A DNA stretch of 26,004 bases, taken from DASTHS01 sp035718085 (GTDB lineage: Bacteria; Actinomycetota; Acidimicrobiia; Acidimicrobiales; Palsa-688). Positions 1 through 6,364 of the stretch are shown here, one piece after another (position 1 is the stretch's first letter; every line of letters begins with the position of its first letter). The notes under the pieces were generated by a model. That model saw only the letters and a list, made by a program, of their open reading frames with translations. It did no database searches and was not told where the DNA came from. The stretch spans positions 1-26,004 of the forward strand of contig DASTHS010000095.1 of NCBI GenBank assembly GCA_035718085.1, in the 5' to 3' direction. The position numbers and the translations under genes are program-made.

Positions 1-1097
1 ACGCGGACCTCGCCGGTGCGCCGCAGACGGCCGGTGCGCTCGACGACGACCAAGGTCGGCGCCGGTCCGGCGCTGCGCCCGGCCCGCAGCGGTGGCGCCT
101 CCACGGCGTCGGAGGTGACGAGCACGGCGGCGGCGGCCCCCCCGTCGCCGAACCCGACCAGGGCCACACCCGCGCCCCGGTGGCGGGACGCCCCTGCCAG
201 CTCGTCGAGGGCCCTGGCCGACTGCCCCGCGGCCAGCCAGCCGGTGTCGGCCCCCGCAGTCGTGCGCAGCCGGAGGGATGCGCCCCCGCGGGCGGCCGCC
301 GCCACGATGCTCGCCGCGGTCGAGAGGGCCGCCTCCAACGAGGGCGGGTCGAACGCCGCCTCGCGCAGGTCGACGGCGACGTCGACCCGGAGGTCGGTGG
401 CCGCCTCGTCCTGGCGGATGACCAGCTCGCCGATGCGGGCGGTCGCCGGCCAGTGCACCCGCCGCAGGTCGTCGCCCTCCCGGTAGAGGCGGAGGGCGTG
501 CAGCTCGTCACCCGCTGGGGTCGGGCTGAGGCCGACCGTCGAGGTCGACCGGGTGCCGGACGCGGCCGGCAGCGCTCCCAGCCGCTCGGTCGGCGGGTGG
601 GCGTGGAGCACCGACGCCCCACCGACCCGCCGGGTGGCCCGGACCAGCCCGAACGGGTCGCCGAGCACGACCTCCAGCGGCCCGACGAGGTGCCGGCCGC
701 GCGGCAGGGGCCCGGTGTCGTAGGTGCCGCGCTCGGTCCGGCCGGGGGCCAGGGGGGCCAGGCGCAGCCGGGTGCCGCCCGACCCGTCGAGCCCGTCGCG
801 CAGCACCAGGGTCGGCGAGCGGCGGCGCCCGTCGTTGCGCACCAGCAGCTCCACCCGGGCGCTGCGCCCGGCTTCCACACGGCCAGGGTGCAGCTCTCGG
901 CGGACCGCCAGCGACCACCGCTGACCGGCGACCCACGCGAAGGCGCCGGCGAGCACGACGAGGTCGGCGACGGCGAGGGTGGTGAGCTCCGCGACCCCAA
1001 CCAGGCCGGCGGCGACCAGCAGCACGACCGCGGCGACGGCGAACCCGCTGCCGCGAGCGGTGAGCACCGCCCCACCGGGAGGCCGTCGGCGGCGCAC
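1..1097 (-). CDS. DUF58 domain protein, partial (C-terminus beyond left edge)
   Basis: Read on the minus strand from a GTG at 1097, whose codon lies just past the moxR stop (1101-1099), so the two genes are coupled. About 365 codons are visible. The N-terminus starts with a basic stretch and then two hydrophobic segments (about residues 20-50). A beta-rich middle follows, containing GDPFGLV. The DUF58 signature appears as LYREGDDLRRVHWPATAR followed by GELVIRQDE. After it comes a von Willebrand A-like part with VDVAVDLRE and GVALVGFGDG. The family is membrane-anchored and almost always paired with MoxR ATPases; the biochemical role is unsettled (cell-envelope or complex-assembly functions are proposed). 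Inference: a membrane client or partner of the upstream ATPase, with more genes of the set (often a transglutaminase-like protein) probably outside the window. The family call is firm, the function is not. Confidence 0.9.
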   Translation of the reverse strand, partial: MRRRRPPGGAVLTARGSGFAVAAVVLLVAAGLVGVAELTTLAVADLVVLAGAFAWVAGQRWSLAVRRELHPGRVEAGRSARVELLVRNDGRRRSPTLVLRDGLDGSGGTRLRLAPLAPGRTERGTYDTGPLPRGRHLVGPLEVVLGDPFGLVRATRRVGGASVLHAHPPTERLGALPAASGTRSTSTVGLSPTPAGDELHALRLYREGDDLRRVHWPATARIGELVIRQDEAATDLRVDVAVDLREAAFDPPSLEAALSTAASIVAAAARGGASLRLRTTAGADTGWLAAGQSARALDELAGASRHRGAGVALVGFGDGGAAAAVLVTSDAVEAPPLRAGRSAGPAPTLVVVERTGRLRRTGEVR

Positions 1098-1098
1098 C

Positions 1099-2067
1099 TC
1101 AGCGCCGGCGGGTCGCAGCGCCGCTCACCGGCGCGGGCACCGAGCGGACGACCTCAGCGAGCACGTCGTCGACCCCCGCCCCGGCGACGGCGGCGTCGGC
1201 CGACAGCACCAGCCGGTGGCCGAGCACCGGTGCCGCCACGGCCTTGACGTCGTCGGGCGTGGCGAAGTCACGCCCGGACGACGCAGCCAGCGCCTTGGCC
1301 GCCCGGAGCAGGCCCAGCGCGGCGCGCGGCGACATGCCGAGGGCCAAGCCCGGGTGGCGGCGCGTCGCCGCCGCCAGGTCGACCACGTAGCCGCGCAGCG
1401 CCGGCACCACCGTGACCGCGTCGGCGCGGGCGACGAGGGCGGCCACCGCCCCGGGCTCGACGACGGGGGAGAGCTCCGACTCGGCGGTCGGACGGCGCGC
1501 GGCCAACATCTCGATCTCGGCGTCGCGGTCGGGGTATCCCATGTGCAGGCGCAGCAGGAACCGGTCGAGCTGCGACTCCGGGAGTGGGTAGGTGCCGGCA
1601 TGCTCCGCCGGGTTCTGCGTGGCGACCACCAGGAACGGCGACGGCAGGGCGTAGGTGGTCGAGTCGACGGTGACCTGGCCTTCCTCCATCGCCTCGAGCA
1701 GGGCGGCCTGGGTCTTCGGGGACGCTCGGTTGATCTCGTCGCCGAGCACCACGTTGGCGAAGACGCCCCCGGGCCGGAACTCGAAGCGGCCGCTGCGCCG
1801 GTCGTAGACCGTGGTGCCGGTGACGTCGGAGGGCAGCAGGTCGGGGGTGAACTGGATGCGCCGCCACTCCAGACCGAAGCTGGCTGCCAGCGCCTTCGCC
1901 AGGCTGGTCTTGCCGACGCCGGGGACGTCTTCGACCAGGAGGTGGCCGCCGGCCGCGACGCAGACGAGGGCCAGTCGGGTTGCGGACTCCTTGCCGACCA
2001 CCACCCGGGCCACGTTGGCGACGACCGCCTCCACGATGTCGGCGGGGCTCCCTGCAGGGGCCGCCAT
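1099..2067 (-). CDS. MoxR-family AAA+ ATPase
   Basis: 322 residues from an ATG at 2067; a GTG 12 bases upstream (2079) is an alternative. Walker A is DVPGVGKTS (Lys53), Walker B is VVLGDEINRA, and the sensor region has VVATQNP. The MoxR hallmark PESQLDRFLLR precedes the C-terminal lid domain, which contains MSPRAALGLLRAAKALA. MoxR proteins are cytoplasmic chaperone-like ATPases that assemble or activate partner complexes. The next gene is DUF58, overlapping its termination region, which is the standard pairing. The frame stays open upstream of 2067 into the divergent rok gene, but that extension has no family similarity and is rejected. Confidence 0.95.
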   Translation of the reverse strand: MAAPAGSPADIVEAVVANVARVVVGKESATRLALVCVAAGGHLLVEDVPGVGKTSLAKALAASFGLEWRRIQFTPDLLPSDVTGTTVYDRRSGRFEFRPGGVFANVVLGDEINRASPKTQAALLEAMEEGQVTVDSTTYALPSPFLVVATQNPAEHAGTYPLPESQLDRFLLRLHMGYPDRDAEIEMLAARRPTAESELSPVVEPGAVAALVARADAVTVVPALRGYVVDLAAATRRHPGLALGMSPRAALGLLRAAKALAASSGRDFATPDDVKAVAAPVLGHRLVLSADAAVAGAGVDDVLAEVVRSVPAPVSGAATRRR

Positions 2068-2128
2068 CCGTTGTGCCACACCACCCCCAGGGAGCTCGGG
2101 TCGCAGGAGCGTACCGAGGGTGGCGGGG

Positions 2129-2134
2129 TAGCGT
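2129..2134 (+). promoter_or_regulatory. -10 element TAGCGT of a probable leaderless rok promoter
   Basis: The 73-base divergent gap between moxR and rok contains TAGCGT ending exactly 6 bases before the GTG start of rok at 2141. TANNNT at this distance is the usual signature of leaderless transcripts in actinobacteria. No Shine-Dalgarno sequence lies in front of the GTG. No convincing -35 is visible 16-18 bases upstream. On the other strand TACGCT (2113-2108) could be a -10 for moxR, but support is weak. Confidence 0.45.
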
Positions 2135-2140
2135 CGGGCG

Positions 2141-3031
2141 GTGCCCGCCGAGACCGACGTCGTGCTGGCGGTCGACATCGGCGGCACGAAGCTGGCGGCC
2201 GGGCTGGTCGACAGCGAAGGCCGGGTCCGCTGGGCGCAGCGCGTGCCGACCCCGGCGATGGCCACCGACGCGCAGCTGTGGGAGGCGCTGGCCGCCCTGG
2301 TCGGTTCGGCGCCCGGCCCGGCGGTGGGGTGCGGCGTCGGCTGCGGCGGCCCGATGCGGGCCGGCGGGGTGGCGGTGTCGCCGCTGAACATCCCCGGCTG
2401 GCGCGACTTCCCGCTGCGCGACCGGCTGGCGACCCTGACCGGCCTGCCGACGGCGGTCGACAACGACGCCAAGGCCCTGGCGCTGGGCGAGGGCTGGTGC
2501 GGGGCGGCGCAGGGCCGCCCGGGCTACCTGTCGATGGTCGTGTCGACCGGGGTCGGGGGCGGCATCGTGCTCGACGGCCGCCTTCTCGAGGGTGACGGCG
2601 GCAACGCCGGCCACATCGGCCACGTCGTCGTCGAGCCGGGCGGGCGGCCCTGCGCGTGTGGCGGTCGGGGCTGCCTGGAGGCCGAGGCGTCCGGCACGGC
2701 CATCGCCGCGGTGACCGGCCGGCCGGCGGCGGAGGCCGACCCGGCGGTGCGCTCCCGCACCGGCACGCTGGTGGGTCGGGCCATCGCATCAGTGGCGAAC
2801 CTGCTCGACCTCGGCCTGGCCACCGTCGCCGGGTCGGTGGCCCTGGGCTACGGCGAGGTGTTCTTCGCATCGGCGCAAGCCGAGATCGACGCCCTGGCGA
2901 GGCTCGACTTCTCCCGAGGCACCCGCGTCGTGGCCTCCGGGTTGGGCGCCGACGGGCCGATCGTCGGCGCCGCCGCCGTGGGATGGCGCGCCCTCGGCGC
3001 CCTCCCCGGCCGGTCGCCAGGGCACACGTGA
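2141..3031 (+). CDS. ROK-family sugar kinase (glucokinase-like)
   Basis: 296 residues from GTG 2141. The N-terminal phosphate-binding motif is AVDIGGTKLAAGLVD. The sugar-binding and catalytic segment is VDNDAKALALGEGW. The sequence GHIGHVVVEPGG contains the ROK histidine, and the zinc-binding cluster reads CACGGRGCLEAEASG. Everything needed for an ATP-dependent hexose kinase of the ROK family is present, and the length is typical. ROK proteins without an N-terminal helix-turn-helix are kinases rather than NagC/XylR-type repressors, and none is seen here. Which sugar it uses (glucose, N-acetylglucosamine, N-acetylmannosamine) cannot be told from sequence. It is the first gene of a four-gene overlapping operon and overlaps the next gene by 4 bases (GTGA). 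Confidence 0.93.
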   Translation: MPAETDVVLAVDIGGTKLAAGLVDSEGRVRWAQRVPTPAMATDAQLWEALAALVGSAPGPAVGCGVGCGGPMRAGGVAVSPLNIPGWRDFPLRDRLATLTGLPTAVDNDAKALALGEGWCGAAQGRPGYLSMVVSTGVGGGIVLDGRLLEGDGGNAGHIGHVVVEPGGRPCACGGRGCLEAEASGTAIAAVTGRPAAEADPAVRSRTGTLVGRAIASVANLLDLGLATVAGSVALGYGEVFFASAQAEIDALARLDFSRGTRVVASGLGADGPIVGAAAVGWRALGALPGRSPGHT

Positions 3032-3399
3032 CCGCCGACGCGCACCTGCGCGCGCTCATCGGCCCCGGCGCCGTCACCGCCCTGGCCCGCCGCCCCGACC
3101 TCTGGGTCACGGGGGTGACCGTGGCGCTGCGGCTGGCGGCCCCGGGGTGGTGGCGGCGGTGGCCGCCGCTGCCCGTGCCCCCGGCCGGCTACCTCCGCTT
3201 CCGGCTGCAGACGATGTACGGCGCTGGGGGCTCGTCGCCGTTGGCCGGCGTCGACGCGATCGGCTTCCTCGAGTGGTGTCGACGGCAACCCCGCCCCCGG
3301 CGCTACCGTTTCGCTGTGCGACGGTCAGCGGCGCGGGGGGCAGGGGCGGCGGGTGTGGGGGCGGCCCGACCAGCCGCGACGGAGCGACGGGTCGGGTAG
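3028..3399 (+). CDS. Small conserved-looking protein of unknown function
   Basis: 123 residues from GTG 3028, which overlaps the rok stop (GTGA). Residues 1-90 have the composition of a real folded protein, rich in Trp, Tyr, Phe and Pro. Examples are RRPDLWVTGV, APGWWRRWPPLPVPP, GYLRFRLQTMYG and AIGFLEWCRR. I recall similar short actinobacterial proteins with a WWRR...PxxYLRFR...YG arrangement, but no name or function. The last 30 residues are Ala/Arg/Gly-rich and may be a disordered tail. There is no signal peptide, obvious transmembrane helix or known catalytic motif. It is translationally coupled to rok and sits 3 bases before the HNH gene, so it is clearly part of the operon. Confidence 0.75.
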   Translation: MTADAHLRALIGPGAVTALARRPDLWVTGVTVALRLAAPGWWRRWPPLPVPPAGYLRFRLQTMYGAGGSSPLAGVDAIGFLEWCRRQPRPRRYRFAVRRSAARGAGAAGVGAARPAATERRVG

Positions 3400-3402
3400 C
3401 CG

Positions 3403-3915
3403 GTGACGCAGGCGCTCGTGCTCAACGCGACCTACGAGCCGCTCTGCGTCGTGCCCGGCCGTCGGGCCCTGCTGCTGGTGCTCGACCGCAAGGCCGAGCC
3501 CCTGCACCCGACGGAGGTGCTCTACCACTCCGAGCGCCTGGCGGTGGCCCTGCCCTCGGTGGTGCGCCTGACCTACTTCGTCCGGGTGCCCTACCAGGCC
3601 CGCATCGCGCTGAACCGGCGGGCGGTCTTCGCCCGTGACGGCCACCGCTGCCAGTACTGCGGGGCGGCCGCCGAGAACATCGACCACGTGATCCCCCGCT
3701 CGAAGGGGGGGCCGCATGCGTGGGACAACGTCGTCGCCGCCTGCCGCCGCTGCAACACCGCCAAGCGCGACCGTCTGCTCGAAGACAGCGGCATGCAGCT
3801 GCGCCGGCTCCCGACCGTGCCGAGGGAGCGCACCTGGATCCTGGCGGCCAGCGGCGCCGTGCGCCCCGACTGGGAGCCGTACCTGGCCACCCGGTCGGCG
3901 AGCATGTCTGCGTGA
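3403..3915 (+). CDS. HNH endonuclease family protein
   Basis: 170 residues from GTG 3403, which lies 3 bases after the previous stop. The N-terminal part begins with LVLNATYEPL, the hallmark of a widespread actinobacterial HNH family. The HNH core shows a CQYC pair (Cys83, Cys86), IDHVIPRSKGG (Asp94-His95) and WDNVVAACRRCN (Asn109, Cys114, Cys117). The four cysteines should bind a structural zinc, and His95 should be the catalytic general base. The domain is a beta-beta-alpha metal nuclease. Members of this stand-alone family are housekeeping proteins of unknown target and are not restriction enzymes by context. There is no methyltransferase or mobile-element gene nearby. It overlaps the next gene by 4 bases. 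Confidence 0.92.
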   Translation: MTQALVLNATYEPLCVVPGRRALLLVLDRKAEPLHPTEVLYHSERLAVALPSVVRLTYFVRVPYQARIALNRRAVFARDGHRCQYCGAAAENIDHVIPRSKGGPHAWDNVVAACRRCNTAKRDRLLEDSGMQLRRLPTVPRERTWILAASGAVRPDWEPYLATRSASMSA

Positions 3916-4586
3916 CGCCGGCCTGGTGCCACCAGCGCGACGAGGGGCCGCCGGCCGACCTGCACCGGCGCTCGGCCGGCGCGGTGGCCGCCCCGACACG
4001 GCGCACGGTACGTGAGCTGGTGCCCACCGGCACCGCCGTCGTGCTCGGCAGCGCCCAGCGCCCTTCCGACGTCGATGCCGGCCGCGTGGCCGGCCGGGGC
4101 TGGACGGTGGCCCGGCGTCGCAGCGGCGGCGCAGCCGTGCTCGTCGGACCCGGCCAGTGCCGGTGGGTCGACGTGGTCGTGCCCGCCGGCGACCCGCTCT
4201 GGGAGCCCGACGTGGGGCTCGGTGCCCTGTGGGTCGGGCGGGCGTGGGTCAGCGCCCTGGCGACGGCCGGCCTCGAGGCCGAGGTGTGGAACGGGCCGAT
4301 GCGGGCCTCGCCCTGGTCGCGCCTGGTGTGCTTCGCCGGCCTGGCGCCCGGGGAGGTGACCGTCGAGGGGCGCAAGGTGGTTGGCGTCGCCCAGCGGCGC
4401 ACCCGTGCGGGCACGCTGCTGCAGTGTGCGCTGCTCGAACGGTGGGCACCGGCCGAGCTGCTCGACGTGCTCGCCCTCGATCCAGGCGCCCGGTCGACCG
4501 GCGCGGGCGACCTCGCCGAGGCGGCGATGGGTGTCGGGGACGCCGCCGGGACGATCGTCGACGCCCTCCTCGCCGAGTTGCCCTGA
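3912..4586 (+). CDS. Lipoate-protein ligase A-like (BPL/LPL catalytic fold) protein
   Basis: 224 residues from GTG 3912, overlapping the HNH stop (GTGA). The family core is visible as VVLGSAQRPSDVD, then RRRSGGAAVLVGPG (residues 68-81; RRxTGGGxV in classical LplA), then WVDVVVPAGDPLW. The adenylate-contacting lysine motif is GRKVVGVAQRR (Lys155). These fit ligases or transferases that attach lipoyl, octanoyl or biotinyl groups to a lysine of a carrier domain. The usual His after GGG is replaced by Val, and the protein is shorter than E. coli LplA. The substrate is therefore uncertain. No lipoyl-domain protein or 2-oxoacid dehydrogenase is in the window. Confidence 0.8.
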   Translation: MTPAWCHQRDEGPPADLHRRSAGAVAAPTRRTVRELVPTGTAVVLGSAQRPSDVDAGRVAGRGWTVARRRSGGAAVLVGPGQCRWVDVVVPAGDPLWEPDVGLGALWVGRAWVSALATAGLEAEVWNGPMRASPWSRLVCFAGLAPGEVTVEGRKVVGVAQRRTRAGTLLQCALLERWAPAELLDVLALDPGARSTGAGDLAEAAMGVGDAAGTIVDALLAELP

Positions 4587-4590
4587 CCCG

Positions 4591-4604
4591 ACCCACAGGT
4601 GGGT
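4591..4604 (+). terminator. Small hairpin after the rok operon
   Basis: ACCCAC and GTGGGT form a short perfect inverted repeat starting 5 bases after the stop of the lipoate-ligase-like gene. There is no T-run. Position suggests a weak transcription terminator or an mRNA 3'-end stabiliser; evidence is thin. Confidence 0.3.
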
Positions 4605-4625
4605 GCCGACGGTCCCCGCCGTCCC

Positions 4626-4671
4626 GGCATGCGACACTCGCCGAGCGGCGTGAGGCATGTGGCACTCGCCG
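4626..4671 (+). repeat. Imperfect 18-base direct repeat upstream of the SDR gene
   Basis: GGCATGCGACACTCGCCG at 4626-4643 and GGCATGTGGCACTCGCCG at 4654-4671 differ at two positions and are spaced 28 bases start to start. They lie directly before the ribosome-binding site of the SDR gene, in a short gap where little else is conserved. Tandem sites like this are often operators; no regulator gene is adjacent. Confidence 0.5.
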
Positions 4672-4689
4672 CCGGGGAGAGGAGCGCGC

Positions 4690-5562
4690 GTGGGGTTGGA
4701 CGGCAGGGTTGCGGTGGTGACCGGGGCGGGCCGGGGGCTCGGCCGCGCCCACGCGCTGGAGCTGGCGGGCCACGGCTGCCGGGTGGTGGTCAACGACACC
4801 GGTGCGGCCATCGACGGCACGGGCGCCGACGCCGGCCTGGCCGAGGCGGTGGCCGCCGAGATCCGCGACGCCGGGGGAGAGGCAGTGGCGAGCCGCGACG
4901 ACGTCGCCACCTGGGAAGGGGGGCGCCGGGTCGTGGCCACCGCGGTCGACACCTGGGGCGACCTGCACGTGCTGGTGAACAACGCCGGCATCCTCCGCGA
5001 CCGACTGTTGGTGAACATGTCGGAGGACGACTGGGATGCGGTCGTCTCGGTGCACCTCAAGGGCCACTTCGTGCCGCTGCGCCACGCCGCCGCCCACTGG
5101 CGCGAGCGTCACCACGCCGGGGACGCCGTGTCCGCGTCGGTGATCAACACCTCCTCGACCTCGGGGCTGGCGGGCAACCCGGGCCAGGCGAACTACGGCA
5201 CCGCCAAGGCCGGCATCGCCGCCCTCACCGTCATCGCCGCCCAGGAGCTGGGGCGCTACGGCGTCCGGGTCAACGCCATCGCGCCGGCGGCGCGCACCCG
5301 CCTGACCGAGTCCGCCCCCGGGCTGGGCGAGATCGTGGCCGCACCCGACGGGGCCCGCTTCGACGAGTGGGACCCGGCGAACGTGGCCCCGGTCGTGGCG
5401 TGGTTGGCCGACCCGGCGACCGCTGTGACCGGGCGGGTGTTCTACGCGTTCGGCGGCGTCGTGCAGCCGATGCGGGGTTGGTCGCGTGAGCCGGGCGTCG
5501 AGCAGGCCGGGCGGTGGCGGAGCGGCGAGCTGGCAGAGCGGCTGCCGCCGCTGCTCGGCTGA
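4690..5562 (+). CDS. Short-chain dehydrogenase/reductase (SDR)
   Basis: 290 residues from GTG 4690, chosen because AGGAG (4680-4684) lies 5 bases upstream and the family N-terminus LDGRVAVVTGAG begins there. An ATG 33 bases earlier is in frame but has no family sequence. Classical SDR features in order are TGAGRGLG (residues 11-18, nucleotide binding), NNAG (97-100), the catalytic serine around Ser156 in INTSSTSG, and YGTAK (Tyr169, Lys173). The sequence style, with a long insertion after the second strand and NPGQANYGTAKAG, resembles the 3-hydroxyacyl-CoA or 3-oxoacyl reductases of the FabG/HSD17B4 type common in actinobacteria. NAD versus NADP and the exact substrate cannot be assigned. It appears monocistronic. 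Confidence 0.92.
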   Translation: MGLDGRVAVVTGAGRGLGRAHALELAGHGCRVVVNDTGAAIDGTGADAGLAEAVAAEIRDAGGEAVASRDDVATWEGGRRVVATAVDTWGDLHVLVNNAGILRDRLLVNMSEDDWDAVVSVHLKGHFVPLRHAAAHWRERHHAGDAVSASVINTSSTSGLAGNPGQANYGTAKAGIAALTVIAAQELGRYGVRVNAIAPAARTRLTESAPGLGEIVAAPDGARFDEWDPANVAPVVAWLADPATAVTGRVFYAFGGVVQPMRGWSREPGVEQAGRWRSGELAERLPPLLG

Positions 5563-5569
5563 GCAGCGA

Positions 5570-5585
5570 CCCGGTCCCGACCGGG
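5570..5585 (+). terminator. Hairpin after the SDR gene
   Basis: CCCGGT-CCCG-ACCGGG is a perfect 6-bp stem with a 4-base loop, 7 bases after the SDR stop codon. No T-run follows, which is common for GC-rich actinobacterial terminators. A plausible end of the SDR transcript before the ahpC promoter region. Confidence 0.4.
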
Positions 5586-5628
5586 CCGCCGGCCATCGAC
5601 GACCATGATGGAAACGGCCGGGGCGATC

Positions 5629-5634
5629 TACCAT
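5629..5634 (+). promoter_or_regulatory. Candidate -10 element for ahpC
   Basis: TACCAT matches the actinobacterial TANNNT -10. It would place the transcript start near 5641, about 30 bases before the ATG, leaving room for the AGGAG at 5660-5664. No clear -35 hexamer is seen at the expected distance, so activation by a regulator (for example an OxyR-type protein) would be expected but is not visible. Confidence 0.35.
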
Positions 5635-5669
5635 GGGCACAGCCCCGAACCCCCCTGACAGGAGCACCC

Positions 5670-6233
5670 ATGGCGCTGATCAACACCCCGGTGAAGCCGT
5701 TCACCGCGACCGCCTACCACAACGGTGAGTTCGTCACCGTCACCGACGCGGATCTGCGCGGTCGCTGGAGCGTGGTGTTCTTCTACCCGGCCGACTTCAC
5801 CTTCGTGTGCCCGACCGAGCTCGGTGACCTCGCCGACAACTACGCGGACTTCCAGGCGCTCGGCGTGGAGATCTACGGCGTGTCGACCGACACGCACTTC
5901 ACCCACAAGGCCTGGCACGACACCTCCGACACCATCCGCAAGATCCAGTACCCGATGATCGGCGACCCGACCGGCACCATCGCGACCAACTTCGACGTCC
6001 TGCGCGAGGGCCAGGGCCTCGCCGACCGGGCCACGTTCCTCGTCGATCCGGACGGCGTGATCCAGGTCGTCGAGCAGACCGCCGAGGGCATCGGCCGCAA
6101 CGCCGCCGAGCTGCTGCGCAAGGTGCGCGCCGCCCAGTACGTCCGCGAGCACCCCAACGAGGTGTGCCCGGCAGCCTGGGAGGAAGGCGGCGAGACGCTC
6201 GCCCCGTCACTCGACCTCGTCGGCAAGATCTAG
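5670..6233 (+). CDS. ahpC: Alkyl hydroperoxide reductase subunit C (2-Cys peroxiredoxin)
   Basis: 187 residues, the same length as E. coli AhpC, from ATG 5670 with AGGAG at 5660-5664. The peroxidatic cysteine is Cys47 in DFTFVCPTE. The resolving cysteine is Cys166 in EVCPAAW. GVSTDTHFTHKAWHD and YPMIGDPTG are typical of the AhpC/Prx1 class. The cytoplasmic enzyme reduces H2O2, organic hydroperoxides and peroxynitrite, and forms decamers. It is reduced by AhpF, whose gene is next. The C-terminus ends in KI, as in the E. coli type, and differs from the AhpD-dependent AhpC common in mycobacteria. Confidence 0.97.
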   Translation: MALINTPVKPFTATAYHNGEFVTVTDADLRGRWSVVFFYPADFTFVCPTELGDLADNYADFQALGVEIYGVSTDTHFTHKAWHDTSDTIRKIQYPMIGDPTGTIATNFDVLREGQGLADRATFLVDPDGVIQVVEQTAEGIGRNAAELLRKVRAAQYVREHPNEVCPAAWEEGGETLAPSLDLVGKI

Positions 6234-6240
6234 CGGCGCC

Positions 6241-6270
6241 CCGGGGCCGGTGGTGCCCCACCGGCCCCGG
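6241..6270 (+). terminator. Perfect 13-bp hairpin between ahpC and ahpF
   Basis: 6241-6253 (CCGGGGCCGGTGG) pairs perfectly with 6258-6270 around a TGCC loop, starting 7 bases after the ahpC stop. It lacks a T-run. It is strong enough to act as a partial terminator or as a 3' stabiliser of ahpC mRNA. Either would give more AhpC than AhpF, the ratio these proteins need. Confidence 0.6.
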
Positions 6271-6364
6271 CCCCCCACGCCGCCCCACCACAGCGACCGA
6301 CAACCCTGACGCACCCCGATGCGGCCGGCCCCCCGGGGTAGGCCCCGACCCGAGAGGAGGCCCG

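Noticed and set aside
508..936. Minus-strand open frame inside the DUF58 gene
   Set aside because: Out of frame with the clear DUF58 motifs and of Arg/Pro/Ala composition.
2068..2472. N-terminal extension of moxR into the rok gene
   Set aside because: No MoxR similarity upstream of 2067, and it would cover the divergent promoter region and rok.
3403..3915. HNH protein as part of a restriction or mobile-intron system
   Set aside because: It belongs to a stand-alone actinobacterial family (LVLNATYEPL start) and no methyltransferase, intron core or transposase is near.
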